From: Streptomyces malachitofuscus
GTDB taxonomy: Bacteria > Actinomycetota > Actinomycetes > Streptomycetales > Streptomycetaceae
Assembly: GCF_014650055.1 (NCBI RefSeq)
Contig: NZ_BMUF01000008.1
Span: forward strand, 310,001 to 374,000
Direction: 5' to 3'
Length of the DNA stretch: 64,000 bases
Position numbers and translations under genes: made by a program. The notes below the pieces were generated by a model. That model saw only the letters and a program-made list of their open reading frames with translations, made no database searches and was not told where the DNA came from. This document shows, piece by piece, positions 36,293-47,300 of this stretch (position 1 is the stretch's first letter; each line of letters starts with the position of its first letter).

Positions 36293-39200
36293 TCACGGCC
36301 GGTCCGGTGTCCCGGTATCCGGTACGTCCGTATCCAGTACGTCCGTCAGATCCGCGCAGAGGGCGGCGCTGGACGGGATCGTGCGTGCCAGTTCGTTCAG
36401 GTCCTCCCGCAGGTCGGCCACCGCCCAGGAGTGGCGGATGCCCGCCACCGCGGTCCTCAGCCATCGTCGGGACTGGCGCGCCGCGCCCAGGGCGGCGAAG
36501 TAGACCGTCAGGTTCCCCGCCAGCCGGCCCGCGTCGGGGTCGCGACGAGCGGCCGCGCGCCACCGCTCGGTCTCCCGCCTGATCGCTTCGCCCAGGTGCA
36601 GCCTGCCGTGCCGTACCGCTCCCGTCATGTGCAGAGAGAGCGCGTACTGATATCTGAACCAGGGGAAATCGGGGGCCTCGGCGTACCCGGTGCGGGCGAC
36701 GCGTACGGACTCCTCCGCCCGGCCGGTCGCACGCAGTGCGGCCGCGAGGTCCAGCAGGACATCGGCCGGAGGCTCCGGGTAGGGGAAGTTCCGCGTCGCG
36801 TCGTCGAGGACGGAGAGCGCTTCCGTGAACGCGCCCGTGCGAACCAGCGCCTGACCCCGGCGGTGTCGGGGAGCGGGGTACCGCGGAGCAAGTTCCGAGG
36901 CCCGGTCGAAGTCCGCGAGTGCCTCCTCGAAGCGCCGCAGGTCCAGGAACAACTCGCCCCGGCGCAGCACCGGGCGGGGGTCGTCCGGGGCCAGAAGAAC
37001 GGCGGCGGTCAGGTCGGCGACGCCCAGATCGTCCGCGTCCAGCTTCAGGAGCAGGCCCGCCCGCCGGATATGGACCTCCATCCGGTTCCGCGGGGACAGA
37101 CCGGGGATCCACAGGGTGCGGGTGGCGAGGTCCAGCGCCTGCGCGGGAGCGCCCAGGTCCGCCAGCGCGTCCATCGCGAAGAGCGCCGTTTCGGGCAGGG
37201 CCGCGGCCTCGGCCGGCCCGCCGTCGGCCGCGGCGGTCAGCCGGTGCCCCGCCGCCTCCAGCACCGGCGCGACGGCGGCCTGCGCGTGTGTGGTGCGAAC
37301 GGCGCACTGGGCGTGCTGGAGCAGAGCCTGGCCCCGCAGGCTGTCCGCCGACTCGTCCTCGTGAGCGTGCAGCACCCGCGCGGCCTCCGCGAAGTGGGGA
37401 GCCGCCTCGGCGTACCGGTCCAGCCGGCTGAGGCAGGTCCCCGCCTCCATCAGGAAACCGGCGTACGCGAGCAGTCCCGCGGGGCCGGGTGTGCGGGTAC
37501 GCAGCGCGCGGGCCCGGGCCACCGCCTGGCGCAGGGTCGCCTCCAGAACCGGACCGGCGCCCAGCTGATGCGCGGTCGTGGCGACCGCCGTGACCAGGAG
37601 CGGCTCGTACGTGCGGTAGTCGGCCAGGGCGAGGAAGCGCAGCATCTCGGTGCGCCTGCGCAGAGCCCGTCGCAGACCCGTCACGTCCGCGCGGCTCGCG
37701 GCCCGCGTGCTCTCCTTCTCCAGCTCATCAAGGGTCCATCGCAGGAAGCGCTCGAAGCCGGGGGCGAGCAGCGGAGGCGTCTCGGCGGGGGCGGGTTCCG
37801 CGGGGCGGGACGGCCGGGGACCGACCGCCGCGAGCGCGTGCCGCAGGTCGTCCTCGTCGCACACCGGACGCTTCGCTGCCTCCGCCCGGGCCCGTGCTGC
37901 CGCGAGCACACAGGCGCTCAGCGGTGTCAGCGGCAGGGGTGTCGGCGGGGGCGGGACGGGGTCCGTCTCCAAGGCGGCCGACAGATGCTCCGGGGCGACG
38001 TACGGAAAGCCCTCGGCCTGGGCGGCCGCCGAGGCCGTGCTCAGCGCGCCCGCCACGGCAGCGTCCCAGGCGGGGAGGTTCTCCTCCGTGTCCGGAGCGG
38101 GGCTCGTGTTCGCCACCGCCCACGCCAGATCGTCGAGGCAGGCACCCGGGTGTCCGAGCCGGTGCGCCCGCGACACCGCCACGGCGAGTGCGCGCCGGCC
38201 GGTGGGGGTCAGCCGTACCGCCTCCACGCCGGCAGCCTCGGAGGGAGGCGAGGTGAAGCCGGCCGTGCCGACGGCCGCGGCCAGCTCCGGCACCCCGAGC
38301 AGTCCAGCCGGGCCGCCGTGGTGGGCGGCGTACGCCGCCTCGACGAGCACGGCACGGGCCCGCGCGGTGAACGGACGCGGGTCGGGCAGCCCCGGGATCC
38401 ACCGCGGGGGTGGTCCGACGGCCTCGGCGTGATCGGCGTAGAGCCAGTGGTCCGCCCTGGCCAGGGCCTCTCGCGGCTCTGCGCCCAGGGCGGTGAGCAG
38501 GGACACGGCCGTCCCTGTCTCCTGCCGGAGCAGAGCGGCGAGGATGTGCAGCGGACGGGCGGCCTCCGCGCGGCGCCGGCGGGCCCGCCCGTGCCGCGCG
38601 GCTTCTGCTCCCGCATCCTCCAGCACCTCGCGGGCCGACCCGGCCAGAGTGGCGACGGTGAGGCCGTGCGGGTAGGGGGCCAGCAGAGCGGAGGTCGCCT
38701 GGCGGAGCGCACTCCGGCCGACACCGAACGGTTCCAGCAGTGCGGCACACAGCGGGTCGTCGAGGACCGCCATCAGCAGATGCTCGGTGCCGACCCGGCT
38801 GTGTCCCAGCAGATGCGCTTCGGCAACCGCCATCAGGAGCGTCCAGGAGCGGCCGCCGGTCAGGGCTTCCGCCCCGGCCAGCCACTCCGGCGCCCCGAAG
38901 CGGCCCGGCGGCCCCGCTGCGGTCGCGGGTAGGCCGGACGCCGTCCGCCCGGCGGATCCGGCGGGCTCGGCGGAGCGGGGGCCCGGGGGCTTCGTGGATG
39001 TCTCCTGCCGGGCGGCCTTCGCCAGGGCGGTGGCGATGCGTTCTGCGGTGGATGGGTCGTGGGGGTTGGCGGGGGGAGGGGAGGGGATGCCGGGTGAATC
39101 CGTCGGTGTGTCGTGGCGGGTGGTTCTCGCCAGGGCGGTGGCGATGCGTTCTGCGGTGGCCGGTGTGCGGGGTTCCGGGATGCCGGCATCCGGTGCACCC

Positions 39201-40774
39201 GCTGGGGTTTCCCGCCGGGTGACCCCCGCCGGAGCCGTGCCGACGCATTCCGCTGCGGACGGGGCAGGAGGCGCGGCCGGGTCCGTGGGCGGCCTGGCCG
39301 GGGGAACGGCTCGGACCGGCTCGTCGAGAAGCCGGGTCAGTGCCCGCGCGGTGTCGGCCGCCCTGCCGTGCATCGCGGCGAATACACGCGGTGAAGCCGT
39401 CCCGAGGCGTGCGAAGAAGGCTTCCGCGCTCCGTGCCGCTTCCCGCAGCCGGGCAGGGTCACCGGCACCTGCCCACCACGAGAGGTCCCGGGGGTGTTCC
39501 CCCTGCGCATGCAGGGCGGCCCAGCTGCCCTGCGCCACCCGGTCGGCGAAGACGAACGGCCGGTCCTCCATCGGATGACGGACCGCGGACCGTCCGCCGC
39601 CGGGAGCGTCCGGGGTCAGGGCCGCGTGGTATGCGGTGAGCCGGGCGGTCAGCAGCGGGTCCTCGAAGGACGGGGCCAGAGCCACGCAGTGTTCGTACTC
39701 CTCGCGGAGGGCACCGCCGACCCGCTCCCCGTTCGTCACTTGGCTCAGCATCTGCTCGCAGACCGCGGCCAGCCACAGCCGTACCGCGCCCCGCCACCGT
39801 GGCCCGATCCGCGTGCGCCACAGCTGGAAGGCCGAATCACCGCCCAAGGTCCGGTCGGGGACGCCGCTGTGCAACGTGCCCTGGGCGAACGCCTTCACGG
39901 CCTCCGCCGGCCGGCCCGCCCGCAGCAGACGCCGGCCGATGATCATGTGGACGGCCATCAGGACTCTTCTGTTGCCGGCGCCGAGCTGTTGCTCGTTCAG
40001 CAGTCTGACGGCGGTGTTCTGCTCCTGGTCGCAGGTGGCGCCCGGCCTGGTGTCGTGGAAGTGGACCTCGATCGCGGTGGTGCGGACGAGCTCGGCGGTC
40101 GGGCCGTCGCTGTGCGGCACCTGCTGTGCCCGCTGCAGGGCGTGAGCCGCCGCCTCCCGTTCGCTGAGCTCCCCCAGGGCCTGTGCCCGCAGGGCGCCCG
40201 CGCGGGCCGCGACGACGGCCAGGGCCCTCTCCGTCGGCTGGTCGGACAGGCCATGGAGAGCCCCGGTCGCCAGTTCGGCGGCGATCTGCGGGCATCCGCT
40301 GCGCACCGCCGCCTCCGCGGCCCGGGTCAGCAGGACACGTACGCAGGAGTCGGTGTAGGGGGCGGGGTGTTCGGCCAGGGCGCGCAGATAGCGGTCGAGC
40401 GCGGACGCCGGCCGGCCCTCACCCATGTCGGTGTCGGCCCGGCGCACCACTTCCTTCCGGACGTGGCGGCATCTCGGGCGCGGACCGAGGGGCAGGGTGC
40501 GCACGGGCGGGGTCACGAAGCGCATGGTCAGTTCACCCAGCGGCTTCTCGTAGAGGAACCGGTAGCACGCGGCGGCAAGCACGAGCCAGGGCGGGGCGCC
40601 CAGGTACCAGGCGGCGCCCGCGGCCGGCACACCGAGGAGGAACAGCCCCGGGAGCGTCAGCGCGGTGACCGCCAGGCAGGCCGTGACGTACCAGGGCGCC
40701 TCGTAGTGCCTGCCGGACCACCACAGTCCGGTCGCCAGAGGGGCCCAGCGCGCGATCAACCACAGATGACGCAC
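36293..40774 (-). CDS. Giant membrane protein with TPR and Clp_N-like repeats
   Basis: A 1493-residue protein, last gene of the CHAT operon. The N-terminus has two to three hydrophobic segments (~8-75). A TPR-like helical region follows (~120-500), then a Pro/Ala-rich linker with a threefold TAERIATALA repeat (~520-640). Four Clp_N-like helical repeats come next, e.g. VAEAHLLGHSRVGTEHLLMA and VSRAHRLGHPGACLDDLAWA (~640-1000), and a second TPR array fills ~1040-1450 with FDRASELAPRYPAPRHRRGQ. No ATPase motifs are present, so it is not a Clp enzyme; it probably binds substrates or partners. GTG 40774 follows the CHAT stop by one base, so the genes are co-translated. Confidence 0.85.
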   Translation of the reverse strand: MRHLWLIARWAPLATGLWWSGRHYEAPWYVTACLAVTALTLPGLFLLGVPAAGAAWYLGAPPWLVLAAACYRFLYEKPLGELTMRFVTPPVRTLPLGPRPRCRHVRKEVVRRADTDMGEGRPASALDRYLRALAEHPAPYTDSCVRVLLTRAAEAAVRSGCPQIAAELATGALHGLSDQPTERALAVVAARAGALRAQALGELSEREAAAHALQRAQQVPHSDGPTAELVRTTAIEVHFHDTRPGATCDQEQNTAVRLLNEQQLGAGNRRVLMAVHMIIGRRLLRAGRPAEAVKAFAQGTLHSGVPDRTLGGDSAFQLWRTRIGPRWRGAVRLWLAAVCEQMLSQVTNGERVGGALREEYEHCVALAPSFEDPLLTARLTAYHAALTPDAPGGGRSAVRHPMEDRPFVFADRVAQGSWAALHAQGEHPRDLSWWAGAGDPARLREAARSAEAFFARLGTASPRVFAAMHGRAADTARALTRLLDEPVRAVPPARPPTDPAAPPAPSAAECVGTAPAGVTRRETPAGAPDAGIPEPRTPATAERIATALARTTRHDTPTDSPGIPSPPPANPHDPSTAERIATALAKAARQETSTKPPGPRSAEPAGSAGRTASGLPATAAGPPGRFGAPEWLAGAEALTGGRSWTLLMAVAEAHLLGHSRVGTEHLLMAVLDDPLCAALLEPFGVGRSALRQATSALLAPYPHGLTVATLAGSAREVLEDAGAEAARHGRARRRRAEAARPLHILAALLRQETGTAVSLLTALGAEPREALARADHWLYADHAEAVGPPPRWIPGLPDPRPFTARARAVLVEAAYAAHHGGPAGLLGVPELAAAVGTAGFTSPPSEAAGVEAVRLTPTGRRALAVAVSRAHRLGHPGACLDDLAWAVANTSPAPDTEENLPAWDAAVAGALSTASAAAQAEGFPYVAPEHLSAALETDPVPPPPTPLPLTPLSACVLAAARARAEAAKRPVCDEDDLRHALAAVGPRPSRPAEPAPAETPPLLAPGFERFLRWTLDELEKESTRAASRADVTGLRRALRRRTEMLRFLALADYRTYEPLLVTAVATTAHQLGAGPVLEATLRQAVARARALRTRTPGPAGLLAYAGFLMEAGTCLSRLDRYAEAAPHFAEAARVLHAHEDESADSLRGQALLQHAQCAVRTTHAQAAVAPVLEAAGHRLTAAADGGPAEAAALPETALFAMDALADLGAPAQALDLATRTLWIPGLSPRNRMEVHIRRAGLLLKLDADDLGVADLTAAVLLAPDDPRPVLRRGELFLDLRRFEEALADFDRASELAPRYPAPRHRRGQALVRTGAFTEALSVLDDATRNFPYPEPPADVLLDLAAALRATGRAEESVRVARTGYAEAPDFPWFRYQYALSLHMTGAVRHGRLHLGEAIRRETERWRAAARRDPDAGRLAGNLTVYFAALGAARQSRRWLRTAVAGIRHSWAVADLREDLNELARTIPSSAALCADLTDVLDTDVPDTGTPDRP
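39020..39159. repeat. In-frame direct repeat inside the Clp_N/TPR gene
   Basis: A 32-base exact repeat occurs at 39020-39051 and 39128-39159 (offset 108 bases, 36 codons), encoding TAERIATALA twice on the minus strand. A third, diverged unit lies at about 39200-39260. Recent tandem duplication of a linker unit. Confidence 0.85.
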
Positions 40775-40775
40775 C

Positions 40776-43700
40776 TCAGACTCCCGCTCCGGTGTAGGCG
40801 AAGGCCTGCCAGATGAAGGGCCGGCCGCCGTTCCTTCCCCGGCGCCACCGCTCCAGGTGGACGAGTTGCATCTCCCGCAGGGCGTCGGGTGGCGACACGC
40901 CCTCGCAGAGCCGCCGTGTCAGGAGGCGTGCGGCGGCGTCCAGTTGCCGGGAGGGGTGCAGCACTGGATAGAGCGTGCAGATGACGTGGTCAGCGCCGGC
41001 GAGCAGCAGGGCGGATCCGAGACCCAGCCACTCGCTGACCGGGGTGTGGGCCGCCTCCGTCCCATCAGCCGGGGAGGACGGCTCCAGGCCGATGCTTCCA
41101 CAGCCGACGGCCAGCACCGTGCGGGGCACGGGGCAGGCGACGTCCCCCTCCGCCGCGGCGTCCGCGACCGCGTCGTCCAGCATGTCGGCCATCGACAGCA
41201 TCGCGGTGCCGCCCGGTTCGGTGCCGTCCCCCGGGGTGGGCGCGACACGCAGCCCGCTCAGGTACGGATTGCCCGGCTGGACCCCGACATGACCGAGAAG
41301 GTAGAGCAGCGCGTCCCGCCCGTGCAGGGTGCGCAGTTGCCCCAGCGCCCGGATGAGTTGCTCCTTGGTGAGCGGGCCGCGCAGGACCCTCTCCGCGGGA
41401 GCGGGTGAACTCAGGACGAGCCGGCTGTCCACCGCGCCCCCGGTCGTTCCCTCCTCGGCGGCGTCGGGCCTGAGCACGGCCAGTCGGAGGCCGTACGGTG
41501 CTCCGAGCCGGCCCGCGGGACGTGCGAGGCACTGGTCGATCACCGCCCACGCGGGCACGTGGATCACCCGCGCCACATCGACGACGCGCAGGTCACGGTC
41601 GGCGACCAGGGGCAGCGCGGCCACCGGGACATGGCTCAGTGCGGCCGGGAGCGCCACGACCACGGAGGCGGTGCTCCCGGTGTGGGAGGCCAGCCCCCTG
41701 GCCAGTGGTTCCGGCAGGAAGACCGCGGCCACCCGCCCCAGCAGGGCGAGTTCGGCGCCGTCGCCGGCCGACGCGGACAGCGCGCCACCGGTGACTCTCT
41801 CCCGCAGCGTCGCGGGATCCTCACCGGCCTGCGGCAGGGGCAGGGCCTGGCGCAGATCCGCGTCGGCGAGGGCGGCCTCGGTGCCCGGGCCCAGCGGCCG
41901 CCACCCGTGCGACCACTCACCGGACGGTGAGCGCACCGTCCAGTAGTAGCGGTCCTGCACGGTCACCGCGCTCCAGTACCAGCAGCGTCCGGCGACCGCC
42001 ACCAACGCCCGGTCCAGGTCGAAGCCCGTTTCCTCCTCGCCGGTGCCGCGCTGCCGGTCTCCGGTCCCGGCCCTGGAGGGCAGCCGTCGGGTACCGGCCA
42101 CGACGATCGACGGCGGTCTGCGCACCGGACTCAGCCCGATTTCGGCCAGCGCCGCCCGATCCCGGCGGCCGGTGCCCGGCCGTCGGCCGTCCGCGGCGTC
42201 CGTCACGCCGTCGGTCCCCGAGCCGCTCAGCTGTACGGCGCCCACCGCCTCGCCCAGCGCGCTGTGTCTGGCCAGCTCCCTGTCGTCCATGCGCCGGGGG
42301 AGCACCTCGCCGCGGGCCGTCTCGACGATCTCCGCGACCACCGGACTCGCCGCGGAGCCCTGTGCCGTGGCCAACCGCAGGGCGGTGCCGTACGCGCTGA
42401 GCTGCATCCGCTCCCAGAGCCTGCGCCCCCGTGCCGTGCCCACGCGGTAGCGGGCGTCGTGCACCGCGAGCAGCGCCTGCACCGCGTGCGCCAGGGCCGT
42501 TCGTCCGTCTCCGTCCCGCTCGGCCGCGACGGCCAGCACCTGCCTCGCGGCCGCGGCGGCGAGCGGCCTGCTGCGTCCGTCGACCTGGGCGAGCGCGGCG
42601 AGCGCATCCCGCCGTGCGTCGTCCCGTGTCTCGTCCCGGTCCACCAGGGCGGTGGCCGACATCAGCCGGATACGGGCCGCCTCGTCGGGCCGCACCAGGT
42701 AGTCGGAACGCGCATCGTCGGAATGCGCGCCCCGCAGTGAGTAGCGGGCGCCGTCGTCGTTGCCCGCGTCCGTCAGCACCCGGGCCAGCCACAGTTCCGT
42801 GCTGAGCAGCAGGTGTTCGTCCGTGCACCGCAGGGCGGTGCGCCGCATCCTGTGGATGTCGCGCAGTGCCTCGTGGGGCGGCTTCTCCCCCATGCCGTGC
42901 TCCAGTTCCTCGAGGATCAGCCGTCTGGCGTGGGTGCGGCCCCGGCGGCCCGACAGCAGAAGGACGGCCTCCGAGCGCGCGGCAGCCGCCCGCTCGCCCT
43001 CACCGTTGGCGGCGAACACCCGGGAGAGCTCGGCCAGGCACCAGCCGCGCAGCACGTCCGGCGCCTTCCGGGCGGCTTCGGTGGCCTCCATCGCGGTGAG
43101 CAGCGCGCCCGCGGGATCCTCCGCGTGCAGCTGCTGCCTGGCCCGGACCATGAGCAGTACGGGCTCGCAGACGGCCGGCACCGGCCGCTTTCGCAGGTCG
43201 GCGAGGAACGGGGCGACTGTGTCGGCGCGGCCGTGGAAGGCGAGGTCCACCGCCGTCGCGAAGGACCACCACTGCCGCCGCGCCCGGAGCGTCATCCGCG
43301 TACGCAGGGGGAGGAACGCCAGGCCGGGACCGCGCGCCCACCACGGCCGGCCCATGAGCCGCCACATGTCCCAGGCGCCGAGCACCAGGAACGTCGCGTA
43401 CAGAGCGAGTGCGAACAGCCACCACAGGCCGGGGCACGCGATCACGGCCGTCACGGCGGGTGCCGCGGCCCAGCGGACGTCGGTGAGCGTCAGGAGGTTG
43501 ACCGCGGTGAACGCCATGGCGGCACCGAGCACCGGTCGCGGGCCGGCGCCTTCCAGCAGCAGGGTGAGTGCCGCGGCCGTCAGCCCGACGGACAACCGCA
43601 GCAGCGTCGGATGCAGCATCGTCCTGCGGCCGGCGGTCCGCCGGCTGTCCTCCACCCACAGGCCGAGGCGGTGCCGGGTCGTCCGGTGGCGACGCCGTGC

Positions 43701-43934
43701 GGCGAAATCCCGTGCGGCGGTGAGGACCATGCCCAGTGTGCTCGCGAGTCCTCCCATGGGTTCGTCCCTGGACTGCCGTTTGGTCAGCAGCACGTCGATG
43801 GGAGCGGCGAGTTCGGCGGCCGCCAGGTCCTCCGGACCACCTCGCCGCGCGAGCCAGTCGAGCGCCCCCTGCCCGCTGCCGAACTCCGGCCCCCGGGGCT
43901 GTCCGCGCCGTTCGCCCTGTCGTGTACGTCTCAT
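40776..43934 (-). CDS. CHAT-domain protease, membrane-anchored
   Basis: A 1052-residue protein. The N-terminus is basic, then three to four transmembrane segments (~110-215, WWLFALALYATFLVLGAW). A helical TPR-like region spans ~230-560. The C-terminal ~350 residues are a CHAT (caspase-HetF-associated) peptidase: catalytic His882 in LLYLLGHVGVQ and Cys945 in VLAVGCGSIGLE, with the end LDAAARLLTRRLCEGVSPPD matching the CHAT 'FY..L..G....AL' helix. CHAT proteases act as switchable effectors, for example in type III-E CRISPR and gasdermin systems. ATG 43934 overlaps the preceding stop. Confidence 0.87.
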   Translation of the reverse strand: MRRTRQGERRGQPRGPEFGSGQGALDWLARRGGPEDLAAAELAAPIDVLLTKRQSRDEPMGGLASTLGMVLTAARDFAARRRHRTTRHRLGLWVEDSRRTAGRRTMLHPTLLRLSVGLTAAALTLLLEGAGPRPVLGAAMAFTAVNLLTLTDVRWAAAPAVTAVIACPGLWWLFALALYATFLVLGAWDMWRLMGRPWWARGPGLAFLPLRTRMTLRARRQWWSFATAVDLAFHGRADTVAPFLADLRKRPVPAVCEPVLLMVRARQQLHAEDPAGALLTAMEATEAARKAPDVLRGWCLAELSRVFAANGEGERAAAARSEAVLLLSGRRGRTHARRLILEELEHGMGEKPPHEALRDIHRMRRTALRCTDEHLLLSTELWLARVLTDAGNDDGARYSLRGAHSDDARSDYLVRPDEAARIRLMSATALVDRDETRDDARRDALAALAQVDGRSRPLAAAAARQVLAVAAERDGDGRTALAHAVQALLAVHDARYRVGTARGRRLWERMQLSAYGTALRLATAQGSAASPVVAEIVETARGEVLPRRMDDRELARHSALGEAVGAVQLSGSGTDGVTDAADGRRPGTGRRDRAALAEIGLSPVRRPPSIVVAGTRRLPSRAGTGDRQRGTGEEETGFDLDRALVAVAGRCWYWSAVTVQDRYYWTVRSPSGEWSHGWRPLGPGTEAALADADLRQALPLPQAGEDPATLRERVTGGALSASAGDGAELALLGRVAAVFLPEPLARGLASHTGSTASVVVALPAALSHVPVAALPLVADRDLRVVDVARVIHVPAWAVIDQCLARPAGRLGAPYGLRLAVLRPDAAEEGTTGGAVDSRLVLSSPAPAERVLRGPLTKEQLIRALGQLRTLHGRDALLYLLGHVGVQPGNPYLSGLRVAPTPGDGTEPGGTAMLSMADMLDDAVADAAAEGDVACPVPRTVLAVGCGSIGLEPSSPADGTEAAHTPVSEWLGLGSALLLAGADHVICTLYPVLHPSRQLDAAARLLTRRLCEGVSPPDALREMQLVHLERWRRGRNGGRPFIWQAFAYTGAGV

Positions 43935-44986
43935 CGGTTCGTCCCCGCCTCGCCGTAACCCAGGGCCCGCTCGGACCACGCGCGCCAGAACTGCCGTGCC
44001 GGCCAGGAGAAACGCAGACCGGGTCGCGCCAGGTCCACCCGCTTCAGCCGCACCCAGCCCCAGGTGTGCAGAAGGTCAAGGCCGGCGCCGAGGACGACGG
44101 CGTACCTCAGCGGGGCCGGGACGAGCAGCACCGCCGCCCCCTTCACCACCGTCCAGACGACCGGGGGGAGCTGGTGCGCCCGGGGGAGGATCAGCAGGGG
44201 GCAGAGCGCCAGCCACCACGGTCCGGGACCGAGCGCGCGCCCCACCAGGGCGAGGACCGTGAACCAGTGCGTGAGCTCGTCCAGCGGTTGCAGGACCAGC
44301 ACCCGGCGCATCTGCCGTACCCCACGGGGTGTGTTGTGCCGGATCGGGTGCTCCGGCAGGAGGTGGGTGTTGTGCTGCTTGAGGCGCGGCGCCACGTGCC
44401 GGGGTGTGTGCCGTCTCAGCTTCGTCGTGTCGGGCGGAGGTTCCACCGTGAGCGGCTCGGAGGGCCGGGCGCGGGAGGGTGCGAAGGCGGCGTCCTCGCC
44501 GGCACCGGTGGTGCCGTAGCCGTGCCGGGCACCCGCGCGGAGCACCAGGTCGGCGGTCAGCCCGGCGTTCCTGAACTCCGCGGCCTCCGGGCAGTCCTCG
44601 ACCAGAGCGGCGAGCAGGTGCAGGGTCGTCGCCCGGGTGTCACCCGTCAGGCCGGCCCAGGCGCCGAGGCCCGCCAGCAGCGCGTGCGTCTCCGCCCCGG
44701 GCACGGGTGGCTGAGCGAGCGGGCCCGCACCGGGCCGGGCATCGTCCCGTGGCGCGGGCTGTTCCGGCTCCGGCACCGCGTCGTACGGGAAGCCCACGCT
44801 CGCCAGCGCGGCACGCAGGGAGGGGTCCGAGCCGGCGAGGGCCTCCCGGACCGCTCGTACGAGGTGACCGCCGTGGACCTCAGGCGACCGGTCGTGTGCT
44901 GCCAGTGCGCGGGCGCGGAACAGCAACTCGGTGAGCGCGTCGCTGGTTTCGCAGCCGCCCCATTCGTCTCTCAGTCCGACCGTCAC
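43931..44986 (-). CDS. Clp_N-like membrane protein
   Basis: A 351-residue protein. Two Clp_N-like repeats (LTELLFRARALAAHDRSPEV with HGGHLVRAVREAL, then LGAWAGLTGDTRATTLHLLA with LVEDCPEAAEFRN) occupy residues ~15-150. A charged linker with KHNTP-like basic runs leads to a C-terminal hydrophobic hairpin (~235-320). It has no ATPase. It overlaps both neighbours by four bases (GTGA and ATGA), so it is strictly co-translated with the CHAT protein and may be its sensor or membrane adaptor. Confidence 0.8.
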   Translation of the reverse strand: MTVGLRDEWGGCETSDALTELLFRARALAAHDRSPEVHGGHLVRAVREALAGSDPSLRAALASVGFPYDAVPEPEQPAPRDDARPGAGPLAQPPVPGAETHALLAGLGAWAGLTGDTRATTLHLLAALVEDCPEAAEFRNAGLTADLVLRAGARHGYGTTGAGEDAAFAPSRARPSEPLTVEPPPDTTKLRRHTPRHVAPRLKQHNTHLLPEHPIRHNTPRGVRQMRRVLVLQPLDELTHWFTVLALVGRALGPGPWWLALCPLLILPRAHQLPPVVWTVVKGAAVLLVPAPLRYAVVLGAGLDLLHTWGWVRLKRVDLARPGLRFSWPARQFWRAWSERALGYGEAGTNR

Positions 44987-45735
44987 GGCTGCCCCTGGCT
45001 TGCCTGAGCGACGGGGACGGCGGCCGGGGCGGTCCCCGCGGGCGTCGCGGCCGGTGCCTCCGCCCGGGGTATGTAGCTCACGGTCAGGAATGTCAGACGC
45101 CGCGCGCTGACCGTCGCCGCGTTGACCTCCGGCAGGACCACCGTCGCGTCGTCACCGGGAGGGCGGTAGGAGATGTCGCCCCTGAGGGTGAGCTCCCGGT
45201 CGCCGTGCTCCGTGGGGACCCTGCTGTAGCTGTGCAGCTCCCCGGCGAGATAGCTTCCGTCGTCGAGAACACAGCCGACGTAGACATCCGTGTCGGGGTG
45301 TTCTCTGAACAGCAGCCACCACGCCGAGTGCTGGGGTTCGAGCCGTCTCGTCCGCGCCACCAGCCGGTTCCGGACGGCGACGGGAAGCGCCTTGCGCCAG
45401 TGGCCCGCGCCCGCCGCATAGCCGATCACGCAGGCGAGCGTGGTCGCGGCCGCGGCCCAGAGCCAGACCGCCGTGAAATGGTCGGCGATGTAGGCCTCCG
45501 GGTCGCGGTAGAGAGCGCGGAGGTCGGGTGAGTACCAGAGCCCGGAGCGCGAGCCGGCGGTCAGCACCGCCAGGGTCACGGCGTCGACGATCACGCTGGC
45601 GAACAGGATGGACACCAGTTCCATGAACGACGTGTGCACACGCTTCGGCACATGCCGGTCGAGCGCTTGATGGTAGACGTAGCCGGGAAGTGCGAGTACG
45701 ACGAGCAGAACGAAGCCGGTGACGTTCGTGGGCAT
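44983..45735 (-). CDS. DUF6338-like membrane protein, first operon gene
   Basis: A 250-residue protein with three hydrophobic segments (~5-25, 38-60, 90-112) and a cytoplasmic beta-rich domain (HPDTDVYVGCVLDDGSYLAG, then DISYRPPGDDATVVLPE). The opening FVLLVVLALPGYVYHQAL and the 'G.V.DGS...G.' barrel match what I remember of DUF6338. Function unknown. AGGAGC precedes the ATG. The operon promoter must lie in the AT-rich 45736-45849 region. Confidence 0.72.
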   Translation of the reverse strand: MPTNVTGFVLLVVLALPGYVYHQALDRHVPKRVHTSFMELVSILFASVIVDAVTLAVLTAGSRSGLWYSPDLRALYRDPEAYIADHFTAVWLWAAAATTLACVIGYAAGAGHWRKALPVAVRNRLVARTRRLEPQHSAWWLLFREHPDTDVYVGCVLDDGSYLAGELHSYSRVPTEHGDRELTLRGDISYRPPGDDATVVLPEVNAATVSARRLTFLTVSYIPRAEAPAATPAGTAPAAVPVAQASQGQP

Positions 45736-46003
45736 GAGCGCTCCTCAGGGCGAACCGAACCCAACGCATACGAAGTCGCACTTCCCCGACTTGTCACTCA
45801 TTAATATGCGTGTGGAGATAGATTCCTAGCACTCCTGGGGGCTGCACAAGTGCCGAACGACGAAGCCGACTTCACGCCGGCCACCGGTCGCGGCGCGGAC
45901 GCCGGGGCGGAGACCGGCGCCGACGCCGACGCGTACCCGGACGCGGAGTCCGACGACTGGGACGGATCCCTCGGCGACCCGCTCGGCGATCCGGTGCCGA
46001 CGG

Positions 46004-47227
<1,224 letters not shown>

Positions 47228-47300
47228 GGCGGCCATCCTGCGCCGGAGCCCCGGGGTTCTCAACTCGCCTTCGGGTACGGGCGCCCTCCGGGAGGGTGGC

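Noticed and set aside
36293..40774. Giant protein as a Clp ATPase subunit
   Set aside because: Clp_N-like repeats only; no Walker A or B motif anywhere.
45716..45740. ClgR-type box (GTTCGC) before the CHAT operon
   Set aside because: GTTCGC is present but the second half and spacing do not match the consensus I know.
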